A stretch of DNA of 64,000 nt from Bact-08 sp034928745 (GCA_034928745.1 JAYFOS010000018.1:4714-68713); one strand, 5' to 3'; shown: positions 1 through 9,330, counted from the stretch's first letter. Program-made: numbers and translations. Notes: generated by a model from the sequence alone, not told the origin.

Positions 1-1
1 T

Positions 2-730
2 GACCTCATCGGAACACAGATCTACAGCCAGAAAAGTGAGCAATTCCAGATTAAAAAGGGTCCTATATTTGCAAATTTTGTATTGGCAGATGAAATAAAC
101 AGATCCCCTGCAAAGGTTCAGTCAGCTTTGCTTGAGGCGATGCAGGAGAGACAGGTGACAATAGGCGACCAGACATTCCCTTTACCTCAGCCATTTCTTG
201 TAATGGCAACTCAGAACCCGATAGAGCAGGAGGGTACATACCCGCTTCCAGAGGCACAGGTTGACCGTTTTATGCTAAAGGTTGTTGTCTCTTACCCGAA
301 GAAGGAGGAGGAAAAACTGATTATCCGTATGAATAATAGTGGCACATTTCCTAAGGCAAACACAATTCTAAAGCCTGAGGATATAATCAGGGCCCGTCAG
401 ATAGTGAGAGAGGTATACATGGATGAGAAGATCGAGAAGTATATTGTGGATATAGTCTATGCAACAAGGACTCCTGAAGAGTACGGCCTTAAAGAGTTGA
501 AAGATCTTATCTCATTCGGAGGTTCACCTCGTGCAAGTATAAGTATGGCAATGGCTGCAAAAGCCTTCGCATTTATAAAGAGAAGGGGTTACGTTATTCC
601 TGAGGACGTGAGGGCTGTCAGCTATGAGGTGCTCAGACACAGGATTGGTCTCACATACGAGGCAGAGGCAGAAAATGTAACTACTGAGAACATTATTACC
701 GAGATAATGAATAAAGTGGAGGTTCCATAA
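2..730 (+). CDS. moxR: MoxR family AAA+ ATPase, 5' truncated by window edge
   Basis: The reading frame is open from base 2, so the gene starts upstream of the window; 242 residues are visible. Walker B with the family signature (FVLADEINRSPAKVQ) lies at visible residues 26-40. The sensor-1 stretch (VMATQNPIEQEGTYPLPEAQ) and the following DRF arginine-finger region come next, then the C-terminal lid. Walker A is outside the window. MoxR ATPases act as chaperone-like partners of VWA-domain proteins, which fits the two VWA genes downstream. It is first in a same-strand run through batE, and the next ATG is 1 bp after its stop. The family assignment is firm; the substrate is not known. Confidence 0.95.
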   Translation, partial: DLIGTQIYSQKSEQFQIKKGPIFANFVLADEINRSPAKVQSALLEAMQERQVTIGDQTFPLPQPFLVMATQNPIEQEGTYPLPEAQVDRFMLKVVVSYPKKEEEKLIIRMNNSGTFPKANTILKPEDIIRARQIVREVYMDEKIEKYIVDIVYATRTPEEYGLKELKDLISFGGSPRASISMAMAAKAFAFIKRRGYVIPEDVRAVSYEVLRHRIGLTYEAEAENVTTENIITEIMNKVEVP

Positions 731-731
731 T

Positions 732-1610
732 ATGACCAATGAGTTATTGAAGAAAGTCAGGAAGATAGAGATCAAGACCAAAGGGTTGTCGCGTCAGATC
801 TTTGCGGGTGAGTACCACTCTGCCTTTAAAGGAAGGGGAATGGCATTCAGCGAGGTGCGTGAGTACCAATATGGGGATGATGTGAGAAGCATGGACTGGA
901 ATGTCACTGCAAGGCTCAATGCTCCCTATATAAAGGTGTTTGAGGAGGAGAGAGAGCTGACTGTGATGTTGCTTGTCGATGTCAGTGGTTCAAGACTTTT
1001 TGGAACCACAGACAAGCTCAAAAGAGAGCTTATTACCGAGATTGCTGCAGTGCTTTCATTTTCAGCATCTGCGAACAATGACAAAGTGGGTGCACTTTTT
1101 TTCAGTGACCATGTCGAGAAGTTTATACCGCCAAAAAAGGGAAGAAGCCATTTGTTGAGAATTATTCGTGAGTTGCTTGAGTTTGAGCCGACTAATAAGG
1201 GTACAGACATTGGAGAGGCGCTGAGGTTTCTTACAAATGCAATCAAAAGAAGATGTACAGCTTTTTTACTCTCGGATCTTATTGATCTGGACGTAGATAT
1301 TAAACCAAGATATGAGGAAGCATTGAAAATCGCAGTCAACAGACATGATATATCTGTTGTGTCGGTTTATGACCCTAGGGAGAGAGAGTTGCCTGATGTC
1401 GGCTTTATTAGGATCAACGATGCCGAGACCGGAAAAGAGGAGTGGGTTGATACATCCAGCAAAAATGTGCGTCAATATTTCATTGATTGGAACAATAAGG
1501 TACAGGCAATTACTCAGCAATGTCTAAGGAAATATAAAGTGGATTCTGTAAGTATAGCAACTAACGGGGATTATGTAAAGGGACTCATTGCCCTCTTTAA
1601 CAAGAGATAA
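732..1610 (+). CDS. DUF58 domain protein of the Bat aerotolerance operon
   Basis: This 292-residue soluble protein carries the DUF58 signature region FSEVREYQYGDDVRSMDWN near residues 38-56. A VWA-like fold follows with a DVSGS metal-site-like motif (near residue 80). There is no signal peptide or membrane segment, so it should be cytoplasmic. In Bacteroidota this gene regularly sits between moxR and batA, and it is thought to work with the MoxR ATPase on the membrane-bound Bat proteins. It starts 1 bp after the moxR stop, implying translational coupling. Its biochemical role is unproven. Confidence 0.93.
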   Translation: MTNELLKKVRKIEIKTKGLSRQIFAGEYHSAFKGRGMAFSEVREYQYGDDVRSMDWNVTARLNAPYIKVFEEERELTVMLLVDVSGSRLFGTTDKLKRELITEIAAVLSFSASANNDKVGALFFSDHVEKFIPPKKGRSHLLRIIRELLEFEPTNKGTDIGEALRFLTNAIKRRCTAFLLSDLIDLDVDIKPRYEEALKIAVNRHDISVVSVYDPRERELPDVGFIRINDAETGKEEWVDTSSKNVRQYFIDWNNKVQAITQQCLRKYKVDSVSIATNGDYVKGLIALFNKR

Positions 1611-1615
1611 ATCAT

Positions 1616-2482
1616 ATGGACCAGAAAGATACACTTCTTATAGGAGATCAGACAGTACTTCATTTCAAGACTACCGTACCAAAAGGTACAAAGTTCGTTT
1701 TTCCTGCTCCGGAAAATCCTGTGACTCAAGGGGTGGAGATAGTAGGACAGCCCCAGACGGATACCATATCAGACAAAGGTGGTAATCTGGAACTGGATAC
1801 AAGGGTAACATTGACTTCATTTGACAGCGGCTCGTATGTCATACCACCCTTTCCAGCATACCTTAACAGAGCTGACGGTTCAATAGATACAGTGTGGTAT
1901 GATGCTGGAAAACTTGAGGTTACAACTATACAAATTGATACAACCACATATAAACCTTTTGATATAAAAGGACAGCAAACCTACAAATATACTGTGAAAG
2001 AATTTATTCCGTGGTTTGGTATCCTTTTAGCCATAAGTGCGTTGTGTTATGTTTTATATAAGTTCATTAAGAACAGAAGACGGATGCGGTCTATGTTTAC
2101 AAGGCAGGAGCCTGATGATCCGCCTCATATTCTGGCGTTAAGAGACCTTGAAAGGATACGTGCGGAAAAATTATGGCAGAATAATCAGGAAAAAAGATAT
2201 TATACCGAGATTTTTGACACTATCCGTCTTTATTTGGAAAGAAGATATGGAATACAAACAATGGAGAAAACTTCTACTGAAATACTTGACATGATTTCTG
2301 AATTCAAGATAGAACCAAAAGAGTACAAGGAGCTTGAAGCCCTGTTTACTCTTTCTGATCTTGTTAAATTTGCCAAGTATAAAGCAACACAAATGGAAAA
2401 TGAGGAGGCTGTCCCGACAGCTGTCAGATTTGTTAATGCGACATTCTTACAAGATATGGAAGATGAAAAAGGGAGGGATTAG
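1616..2482 (+). CDS. BatD-like membrane protein, apparently without signal peptide
   Basis: The protein has 288 residues. Residues 1-125 look like an extracytoplasmic beta domain (LLIGDQTVLHF, SGSYVIPPFPAYLN), followed by one membrane segment (about 131-151, FIPWFGILLAISALCYVLYK) and then a strongly basic run (KNRRRMR). The helical cytoplasmic tail resembles the C-terminal part of BatD/DUF4381-type proteins. Homologues in this operon position, as I know them, begin with a cleavable signal peptide ahead of the IGDQ motif. Here the only ATG is at 1616, the frame is closed by a TAA at 1598-1600, and no signal sequence precedes the beta domain. The start is therefore well constrained but topologically odd. 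It lies between the DUF58 gene and batA with 2-5 bp gaps. Confidence 0.8.
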   Translation: MDQKDTLLIGDQTVLHFKTTVPKGTKFVFPAPENPVTQGVEIVGQPQTDTISDKGGNLELDTRVTLTSFDSGSYVIPPFPAYLNRADGSIDTVWYDAGKLEVTTIQIDTTTYKPFDIKGQQTYKYTVKEFIPWFGILLAISALCYVLYKFIKNRRRMRSMFTRQEPDDPPHILALRDLERIRAEKLWQNNQEKRYYTEIFDTIRLYLERRYGIQTMEKTSTEILDMISEFKIEPKEYKELEALFTLSDLVKFAKYKATQMENEEAVPTAVRFVNATFLQDMEDEKGRD

Positions 2483-2484
2483 TT

Positions 2485-3471
2485 ATGTTTTTTGAATATC
2501 CTGGATTACTATATCTTGAGTTGATACTCATACCGCTTATAGCTCTATATATATGGAGGGAGATAAGAGGAGCATCGCCTTCATTGAGGGTGGCATCAAC
2601 CGCCCCTTGGATGGGTAATGGCGGCAAGATGAAAAAAATTATGAGACATCTCCCGTTTGTGGCAAGATGTATTGCAATATCAATGATTATTGTTGCCATT
2701 GCCAGACCGAGATCGTCAACGAACTTTGAAAAAGTGGATACAGAAGGAATTGACATTGTGCTTGCTTTGGATATTTCCACTAGTATGTTGGCCAGGGATT
2801 TTAATCCTGATCGTATAAGTGCTGCCAAGGATATCGCAATAGAGTTCATTGCACAGAGGCCAAGTGACAGGATGGGTATTGTGGTGTTTGCCGGGGAGAG
2901 CTTTACTCAGTGTCCGATTACTTCTGACAGGGCTACACTTATAAATATGATGAAAGAGGTTGAGACCGGATTGATAGAAGATGGAACAGCGCTTGGTAAT
3001 GGTCTTGCCACAGCTGTTGCAAGATTAAAGGACTCAAAAGCAAAGAGCCGTGTTATAATCCTATTGACAGATGGTGTAAACAACAGAGGGGAGATCTCTC
3101 CACTTATGGCGGTTGAGATAGCGAAAACTTACGGTATAAGGGTTTATACAATAGGCGTTGGTGCTATGGGAATGGCTCCGTATCCTGTACTTACCCCTTT
3201 CGGAATAGATATACAGCAGGTCAAGGTAGAGATTGATGAGCCTTTACTTAAACAAATCGCAGATGAGACAGGCGGCAAGTATTTCCGTGCAACTGACAAC
3301 ACAAAACTTCTTGAGATATACGGAGAGATAAATAAGATGGAAAAGAACAAGACAGCGGTTGACTCATTCCCTGTATATCAAGAGAAATTTATGATATTTG
3401 CATGGATAGCCCTGATTGCCGTTGCTTTTGAAATACTCACAAGACTTTTCATAACAAGAAGAATAGCGTAG
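2485..3471 (+). CDS. batA: BatA, VWA-domain membrane protein
   Basis: The protein has 328 residues: an N-terminal membrane segment (about 8-24), a second (about 57-74), a von Willebrand factor A domain, and a C-terminal membrane helix (about 305-324). The MIDAS motif D96-I-S-T-S100 is intact, with supporting TDG (LLTDGVNN). BatA is part of the Bacteroides aerotolerance (Bat) complex in the inner membrane, implicated in oxidative stress tolerance. It begins 2 bp after the preceding stop, and batB follows 4 bp later. The paired batA/batB arrangement is typical. Confidence 0.95.
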   Translation: MFFEYPGLLYLELILIPLIALYIWREIRGASPSLRVASTAPWMGNGGKMKKIMRHLPFVARCIAISMIIVAIARPRSSTNFEKVDTEGIDIVLALDISTSMLARDFNPDRISAAKDIAIEFIAQRPSDRMGIVVFAGESFTQCPITSDRATLINMMKEVETGLIEDGTALGNGLATAVARLKDSKAKSRVIILLTDGVNNRGEISPLMAVEIAKTYGIRVYTIGVGAMGMAPYPVLTPFGIDIQQVKVEIDEPLLKQIADETGGKYFRATDNTKLLEIYGEINKMEKNKTAVDSFPVYQEKFMIFAWIALIAVAFEILTRLFITRRIA

Positions 3472-3475
3472 GATT

Positions 3476-4477
3476 ATGTTACAATTTGCACAACCGCAGT
3501 TTTTACTGCTCATTCTAACAATTCCTCTCCTTTTCATAGCATACGCTATTATGAGAAGAAGCAGGAGAAAGAGAATAGAACTTTTCGGAAACCCCGGAAT
3601 CGTGAACACTCTTATTCCAAGAGCATCCAGAAGCAGGGGGTGGATAAAACTTTCAATATACTCTCTTGCAATTTTCTTCTTTTCCCTGGGTCTTGCAAGG
3701 CCTCAATTAGGGGCAAAAATAAAAGAGATTGACACCAAAGGAGTTGAGATTATGATTGCTCTGGATGTTTCAAACTCAATGCTTGCAGAGGATTATACTC
3801 CTAACAGGCTGGAAAGGGCCAAGCTTGCAATATCCCGTTTGGTTGACAAGATGAAGGAAGACAGGATTGGACTTATAGTTTTTGCCGGTCAGGCATTTGT
3901 CCAACTTCCTATAACAACAGATTATGTCTCTGCCAAGATATTCCTTAATAACATAACAACCAATTCTGTACCAGTTCAAGGAACTGCATTGGCAGATGCA
4001 ATAAATACATCTGTCAAGAGTTTCAGCCAGGAGAGTAAAAACAGTCGGGCAATCATCTTGATAACAGATGGAGAAAACCATGAGGATAATCCTATCGAGG
4101 CAGCGTCAACAGCTAAAGAACTCGGTATACAGGTTTATACATTGGGAATCGGTTCATCAGAAGGTAAACCTATTCCTTTACCAGAGGGGGATTTTTTAAA
4201 GGACAAGGATGGCAATATGGTAGTTACAAAACTTGATGAGAACACACTAGCGGAAGTTGCTAAAGCAGGAGACGGAATGTTTGTTAAGGCCGGGAACAGT
4301 GATTTTGGCCTCGATGCACTTGTTGAGAAGATACACAATATGGATAAACAGAGTTATAAATCTGTCGTGTTTGAGGATTTTGACGAGCAATACATGTATT
4401 TCTTTGCTATCGCACTTATTTTCCTACTGATAGATTTTATGATTGTAGACAGAAAAGGAAAGAATTTTTTTAAATAG
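3476..4477 (+). CDS. batB: BatB, VWA-domain membrane protein
   Basis: This is a 333-residue paralogue of BatA with the same layout: two N-terminal membrane segments (about 7-25 and 57-74), a VWA domain with an intact MIDAS (D97-V-S-N-S101) and LITDGENHED, and a C-terminal membrane helix (about 305-325). It lies in the bat operon between batA and batC. The VWA domain probably faces the periplasm and binds a metal-dependent partner; partner identities are inferred from the family only. The C-terminal helix ends in a basic tail (DRKGKNFFK). Confidence 0.95.
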   Translation: MLQFAQPQFLLLILTIPLLFIAYAIMRRSRRKRIELFGNPGIVNTLIPRASRSRGWIKLSIYSLAIFFFSLGLARPQLGAKIKEIDTKGVEIMIALDVSNSMLAEDYTPNRLERAKLAISRLVDKMKEDRIGLIVFAGQAFVQLPITTDYVSAKIFLNNITTNSVPVQGTALADAINTSVKSFSQESKNSRAIILITDGENHEDNPIEAASTAKELGIQVYTLGIGSSEGKPIPLPEGDFLKDKDGNMVVTKLDENTLAEVAKAGDGMFVKAGNSDFGLDALVEKIHNMDKQSYKSVVFEDFDEQYMYFFAIALIFLLIDFMIVDRKGKNFFK

Positions 4478-4483
4478 AGAGAT

Positions 4484-5191
4484 ATGAGAGGAATATATCT
4501 AACAATACTTTTTCTTTTTTTATTCTCCTCATCATGGGGACAGAGTGAGAGATGGCAGATCAGGAAAGGTAACAGCTCATATGAAAAGGGCAAGTATCAG
4601 GAAGCTGAACTGGATTATAGAAGGGCTCTTGAGAAAAATCCAAAGTCACTCAAAGCTGCCTATAATCTGGGTAATACCATGTATAAACTTAACAATCCGG
4701 CAGAAGCGGAGAAGGTAATGTCACAAGTGGCAGATTCAACAAAGGAAAAAGAATTAAGGTCTGCATCTTTTCATAATTTGGGAAATTTCAACCTGGCGCA
4801 AAAAAAATATAAAGAGGCAATTGAAGCCTACAAGAATTCTTTGAGGGTTAATCCGGAAGATGTAGAGACTAAGTCTAACCTGGCTTATGCTCAGAAGCTG
4901 CTGAAAAATCAGGATAAAAACAAAGACCAGAACAAAGACCAGAACAAAGACCAGAACAAAGACCAGAATAAAGACCAGAATAAGGACCAGAATAAGGACC
5001 AGAACAAGGACCAGAACAAGGACCAGAACAAGGACCAGAACAAAGATCAAAAGCAACAACCTCAGATTTCTCCACAAGCTGCAGATCAAATGTTGCAGGC
5101 TATCCAGAACAAAGAAAATGAGACTCAGGACAAGGTGAGGAAGGAGAAGGCAAAGGCTCTTGAGGGCAGACAAAAAGAGAAGAATTGGTAA
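4484..5191 (+). CDS. batC: BatC, TPR protein with a long KDQN repeat tract
   Basis: This is a 235-residue exported protein. A signal peptide (about 1-19, ending SSSWGQ) is followed by TPR units at about 25-135 (motifs AAYNLGNTMYKL and ASFHNLGNFNLAQKKYKEAIEAYKNSLRVNPED). A low-complexity linker of 11 consecutive four-residue units (N-K-D-Q) spans about 146-189, then a charged C-terminal tail. BatC, BatB and BatE are thought to form a periplasmic complex in which the TPR domains provide protein contacts. The linker is encoded by an almost exact 12-bp tandem repeat, so its length is expected to vary between strains. It sits between batB and batD. Confidence 0.93.
   Translation: MRGIYLTILFLFLFSSSWGQSERWQIRKGNSSYEKGKYQEAELDYRRALEKNPKSLKAAYNLGNTMYKLNNPAEAEKVMSQVADSTKEKELRSASFHNLGNFNLAQKKYKEAIEAYKNSLRVNPEDVETKSNLAYAQKLLKNQDKNKDQNKDQNKDQNKDQNKDQNKDQNKDQNKDQNKDQNKDQNKDQKQQPQISPQAADQMLQAIQNKENETQDKVRKEKAKALEGRQKEKNW
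4919..5050 (+). repeat. batC: 12-bp tandem repeat (minisatellite) inside batC
   Basis: Eleven consecutive 12-bp units of the form aacaaagaccag run from 4919 to 5050. Variants fall at two positions (aac/aat and aaa/aag), and a final degenerate unit reads aacaaagatcaa. Variants are grouped: four aac-aaa units, one aat-aaa, two aat-aag, then three aac-aag. This pattern suggests recent block duplications. Each unit encodes N-K-D-Q, so copy-number changes stay in frame. A partial degenerate unit precedes it at 4907-4918. Confidence 0.97.
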
Positions 5192-5203
5192 AGAATCATA
5201 TAT

Positions 5204-7024
5204 ATGAATATCAACTGCATAAAAAAGTTAATACTATTATCGGGAGCCTTGCTGGTTTCAATTGCGATTTCAGCCCAGGCTGCATTTACAGTGGATGTTC
5301 CGAGAGTTGTCGGATTGGATGAAAATTTTAGGTTAATCTTTACTGCCGAAGGGGAGCCTTCTAGCTTTGACCCTCCTCAGCTAAAAGATTTCGATGTGCT
5401 TGCAGGTCCATCAACATCTACAATGACAAGTACTCAGATAATAAACGGAAAAAGAACAGACAGCTATCAGGTAAGTTACACCTACATACTGCAGGCCAAG
5501 AGTATCGGAACTTTCTCAATACCATCTGCCTCAGCTGTCATTAAGGGAAAAACCTATCACACAAACCCTGTATCTGTTGAGGTTGTCAAGGGAGAGTCCG
5601 GTAATTCGGGCAATGTGTCCGGAAACACTTCTCAAAAAAGCAGTGGAACAATCTCTTCTGATGATATTTTCATGAGGATGTCGGTAAGCAAGGGAAAGGT
5701 GGTAAAAGGGGAGAGCCTCCTTGCCACATTGAAGTTATATACAAAAGTCCCGATAGGGGGGTTTGAGAATGTAAAATTCCCTACCTTCAACGGATTCTGG
5801 AGTCAAGAGATTGACACCCCGTCAAATATAGAGTTTACCAGAGAGACTGTAAATGGTAAAATATACAATGCTGCGGTTCTGAGAAGGTATATGCTGATAC
5901 CTCAACAAACAGGCAACCTGGTAATAGACCCTTCTGAAATGACATGTCTGGTTCAGGTTAGGGCTTCGTCCGGTGGGGCGAGATCAATGTTTGATGATTT
6001 TTTTGATAGTTACCAGACAGTTAAGAAGAGGATTACTGCTCCCTCTTTACGTGTGAATGTTTCGCCACTTCCATCAGGTGCTCCTGCCTCTTTTGCCGGT
6101 GGAGTGGGAGAATTTCAATTGTCAGCAAAACTGACAAAGGATACAATAAACGCAAATGAGGCTGTTTCCCTTAAGGTCTCTATTTCAGGATCAGGGAATC
6201 TTAATCTTGTAGAGGCCCCAAAAATCACTTTCCCTGCCGATTTTGAAGTATATGACACGAAGATTGCAGACAATACAAGCAAATCCGGAAAAGGAACATC
6301 CGGGACAAAGGAGTTTGAGTATCCACTTATCCCAAGAGGGGCAGGAGTGTTCGAATTAGGACCAGTTGAATTCAGTTATTATGATATTGGTGCCAAAAAG
6401 TACAAGACACTTACCTCCGGGAAACTTACACTAAGAGTCGGACAAGCTCTTGAGGGATCGGAAAACTCCTCGGCATCGCTACCAATGGGTGTTAACAAAC
6501 AGTCTGTCAAAAGTATCGGAAACGATGTGCGATACATACGCTCAGGGTTATCCGGTCTTGTAAGGGGAAATAATTTCTTTTTCGGTTCAGTTACATATTT
6601 TGCACTTGTAGTATTGATAATCGCATCATTCTTCTTAATGGACAAATTCCTCTCAAAGAGAATAGAGAGAAACAGGGACATTGCAGGTGTCAAGAACAGG
6701 AGAGCGAATAAGGTTGCCAGGGCAAGACTAAAAAACGCAGAGTCGCTAATGAAACAAAATACGTACAGTGCTTTCTTCGAAGAGTTGCACAGGGCAATAC
6801 TCGGCTATTGCTCGGATAAACTCAATCTCTCTCTGGCAGATCTCTCCAGAGAGAAGATAGCATCCTCACTTGAAGAGAAGAGCGTTTCAAAAGAGCATTT
6901 GGAGGAGCTTCTGGCTTTAATTGAGGTTTGTGAATATGCAAGATATGCACCTGATCAGGACAAACCTGAGATGGGGCAGAATTATCAGCGAGCTATCAAA
7001 TTAATTTCAGATCTGGAGGTATAG
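5204..7024 (+). CDS. batD: BatD, oxygen-tolerance family protein
   Basis: The protein has 606 residues: a signal peptide (about 1-25, ending AISAQA), then tandem beta-sandwich domains typical of BatD (for example FRLIFTAEGEPSSFDPPQLKDF-like start and the SYTYILQAKSIGTFSIPSA segment). One membrane segment lies near residues 462-482 (YFALVVLIIASFFLMDKFL) and a helical cytoplasmic C-domain follows. It is the full-length BatD of the operon, in contrast to the shorter, signal-less relative at 1616-2482. The beta domains should be periplasmic and may contact BatA/BatB. It starts 12 bp after batC and is followed 2 bp later by batE. Confidence 0.93.
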   Translation: MNINCIKKLILLSGALLVSIAISAQAAFTVDVPRVVGLDENFRLIFTAEGEPSSFDPPQLKDFDVLAGPSTSTMTSTQIINGKRTDSYQVSYTYILQAKSIGTFSIPSASAVIKGKTYHTNPVSVEVVKGESGNSGNVSGNTSQKSSGTISSDDIFMRMSVSKGKVVKGESLLATLKLYTKVPIGGFENVKFPTFNGFWSQEIDTPSNIEFTRETVNGKIYNAAVLRRYMLIPQQTGNLVIDPSEMTCLVQVRASSGGARSMFDDFFDSYQTVKKRITAPSLRVNVSPLPSGAPASFAGGVGEFQLSAKLTKDTINANEAVSLKVSISGSGNLNLVEAPKITFPADFEVYDTKIADNTSKSGKGTSGTKEFEYPLIPRGAGVFELGPVEFSYYDIGAKKYKTLTSGKLTLRVGQALEGSENSSASLPMGVNKQSVKSIGNDVRYIRSGLSGLVRGNNFFFGSVTYFALVVLIIASFFLMDKFLSKRIERNRDIAGVKNRRANKVARARLKNAESLMKQNTYSAFFEELHRAILGYCSDKLNLSLADLSREKIASSLEEKSVSKEHLEELLALIEVCEYARYAPDQDKPEMGQNYQRAIKLISDLEV

Positions 7025-7026
7025 TT

Positions 7027-7782
7027 ATGAAGAGGATATTACTGATTATTACAACGGCACTTATTTATCTGTCTGCACATGCACAGTCTCCAAAAGAGAT
7101 ATGGACAGAGGCAAATAATAATTACTCACAGGCAAATTATCAGGCTGCTCTTGATGGATTCATGAAAATTGAAAAGTCAGGGTATGTCTCTTCGGCACTG
7201 TTTTATAATATTGGCAACACCTATTTCAAGATGAAGGAGGTGGGGAAATCTATCCTCTATTATGAGCGGGCATTGAAGCTCAATCCCTCTGACAAGGATG
7301 TAATTAATAACCTTCAGCTGGCACGAGAATTCTCATTGGACAAGATTGAGGAGATTCCTGACTTTATACTGAAGACATGGTTTAAGGATATTAACTACTC
7401 TTTATCATCGGATGCCTGGGCCTATTTGTCAATAGTTTCAATAGCAATATTGGCGTTATTGCTCCTATTATTCCGTTACGGACCTACGCCTAAAGCGAGG
7501 AAAAGCTCTTTCTTCGGTGCAATGGCTTTTGTCTTACTCATTTTCTTTTCTGTATTTTTCTCATGGAGCCAGAAACATGGTTATTATAAGAAAGATACGG
7601 CAATAGTCATGAAGCCTGTAAGTACTGTAAAGAGTTCTCCCGACAATTCAGGCAATACACTTTTTATCCTACACGAAGGAACTAAGGTCTCTATGATAGA
7701 GGAGATAGGTCAGTGGAAAAGGGTTGAACTAACGGATGGAAGACAAGGGTGGGTCAATTCACTTGATATTGAGGTCATATAG
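7027..7782 (+). CDS. batE: BatE, TPR-SH3 membrane protein
   Basis: The protein has 251 residues: a signal peptide (ending SAHAQ), TPR repeats (about 25-100, with SALFYNIGNTYFKMKEVGKS), two membrane helices (about 138-157 and 168-185), and a C-terminal bacterial SH3 domain (about 195-251, ending GRQGWVNSLDIEVI). It is the last gene of the bat operon. Its 3' end overlaps the oppositely oriented M28 peptidase gene by 24 bp, so no separate terminator is visible between them. Known as part of the BatB-BatC-BatE group; function beyond scaffolding is not established. Confidence 0.92.
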   Translation: MKRILLIITTALIYLSAHAQSPKEIWTEANNNYSQANYQAALDGFMKIEKSGYVSSALFYNIGNTYFKMKEVGKSILYYERALKLNPSDKDVINNLQLAREFSLDKIEEIPDFILKTWFKDINYSLSSDAWAYLSIVSIAILALLLLLFRYGPTPKARKSSFFGAMAFVLLIFFSVFFSWSQKHGYYKKDTAIVMKPVSTVKSSPDNSGNTLFILHEGTKVSMIEEIGQWKRVELTDGRQGWVNSLDIEVI

Positions 7783-9330
7783 TCCCTCCCTCGAGAGGAG
7801 ATGATCAAGATTTGCAAGGTTATACAAAACAATTGCAGTAACTACAGATGTGTGGTTCATATATTCAGGGATACTTATATTGTAAGTATCCCTTTCAGTA
7901 TGCCAAATTTCATAGTAATTGAAGTCATATCCTTTCGGGTCGCTGTTGTCAAAGCTAATTGTAGGTACGCCATTCATGGCAAAGTAGGCGTGATCCGACC
8001 CTCCGGCAATCTTTGGCAAAGGTTGAGGTTTACCGCTGCGTCTTTTAAGTAAGAAAGGAAAATCAGAATTAATGGAATTTAGTGGTTCGCATATCTTTTC
8101 AAAATCATTGTACATTGCGTCTGGTACAGTTATACCACTAGTTACGGTAGGTCCTCCGTCTCTGTTGAAATAGTTGCTTATGTTCTTTAATTTATCCTTA
8201 TTTGTCCTAACCCAGAATTCCGAACCCCATAATCCGAACTCTTCTCCCGCCCATAAGCAGAAAACTATTGATCTCTGAGGTTTTGCTCCTGAGAGTGTAA
8301 TGAGGCGGGCTGCTTCAAGAGTAGGTGCAACGCCTGAGCCGCAATCAATGGCTCCTGTAGCAACATCGTAAGAATCAAGATGACCACCGCACATGACGTA
8401 TTCATCGGGAAACTTACTTCCTTTTATTATTCCTATGACATTATGAATTACCACCGGCCCAGGTTTGAAATGATTCCTGATGTCAAATTCGAGTTGGAAA
8501 TATCTTCTCTCTTTAACCATCTTGAGAATTATGTTGTATTGATCCTCCTCTAACTTAATGTCAGGGCAAGTAGGCAGAGAATCAAAACTCATGTAAAAGA
8601 GATTTTTTCTATCATAAAGAGCCCTTAAAGGCACCTTTGCCGATTGTATCAATCCAAGAATACCGGCCTCTCTCATCTCTTTGTAAAACAAAGCCGGAGA
8701 CTCTTTGATCGGCTTGATATTCTTTGCCTCTTTTCCCTGGTGGTCAAGATTCCATTTTCTTATCGAATCATTATATTTTGAAATAGCCTCATTCTCTTTT
8801 ATAATTCTTAACCTTGCCTCATCTGCAAATGGGGAATAATCTATCGGAAAACCGTCACTTTCTCCGGTGATCAACACCCATGCGCCTTTTAACTTTCCCT
8901 TCATCCTTTCAAATTCGCCTCGCGTTTTTGGCTCAAGTACTACATGTCCTCTTTGTACACCTTTAGTTCCGGCCGTATATGAAGGCGTTACGAAATGCAA
9001 CATGAACCCGTTCTCACTTAACATACGCCCAAACCATGGGCCTCTGTTGAAACCTACAGGCAGAGTGTCAACTGCCTGCAAAGAAACTTCAAGTCCCCAT
9101 TTTTGAAATAACCCGGCAGCCCAGTTTGTTGCATTCTCATAAGCATCCGAACCGACAAGTCGTCCCCCTATTCTGTTGGAAAGAATATCCAGATGGTTCA
9201 TAGTCCTGTTGTTTATTCTTCCTTCCTCTATAATACGCGATACAACAGAGTCAGTTTGTGACAATGCTATATTTGTCTCGAATTGAAGGCAAAGCAGTAG
9301 AAGTGTAAAAAGGGGAATTTTCTTGATCAT
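7759..9330 (-). CDS. Secreted M28 family metallopeptidase
   Basis: The protein has 523 residues with an N-terminal signal peptide (MIKKIPLFTLLLLCL...). The di-zinc peptidase core shows GGHLDSYDVATGAIDCGSG (metal His and bridging Asp), WAGEEFGLWGS (catalytic and metal Glu) and a late GGSDHAYFAMNGVP (metal His). All M28 residues are recognisable. Overall organisation resembles carboxypeptidase Q-like M28 members, so it probably trims peptides in the periplasm or outside the cell. It overlaps the upstream S41 gene by 4 bp (ATGA), indicating a two-gene peptidase operon, and overlaps batE tail to tail. Exopeptidase specificity cannot be read from the sequence. Confidence 0.93.
   Translation of the reverse strand: MIKKIPLFTLLLLCLQFETNIALSQTDSVVSRIIEEGRINNRTMNHLDILSNRIGGRLVGSDAYENATNWAAGLFQKWGLEVSLQAVDTLPVGFNRGPWFGRMLSENGFMLHFVTPSYTAGTKGVQRGHVVLEPKTRGEFERMKGKLKGAWVLITGESDGFPIDYSPFADEARLRIIKENEAISKYNDSIRKWNLDHQGKEAKNIKPIKESPALFYKEMREAGILGLIQSAKVPLRALYDRKNLFYMSFDSLPTCPDIKLEEDQYNIILKMVKERRYFQLEFDIRNHFKPGPVVIHNVIGIIKGSKFPDEYVMCGGHLDSYDVATGAIDCGSGVAPTLEAARLITLSGAKPQRSIVFCLWAGEEFGLWGSEFWVRTNKDKLKNISNYFNRDGGPTVTSGITVPDAMYNDFEKICEPLNSINSDFPFLLKRRSGKPQPLPKIAGGSDHAYFAMNGVPTISFDNSDPKGYDFNYYEIWHTERDTYNISIPEYMNHTSVVTAIVLYNLANLDHLLSREGLYDLNIK

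Noticed and set aside
4907..5050. Tandem repeats considered as a CRISPR array
   Set aside because: Units are 12 bp, contiguous, without spacers, and lie in frame inside batC.
4754..5173. Long minus-strand open frames opposite batC with Leu/Val or Gly-Pro-Cys-Ser repeats
   Set aside because: They are mirror images of the 12-bp repeat; batC has a signal peptide, TPR motifs and operon context.
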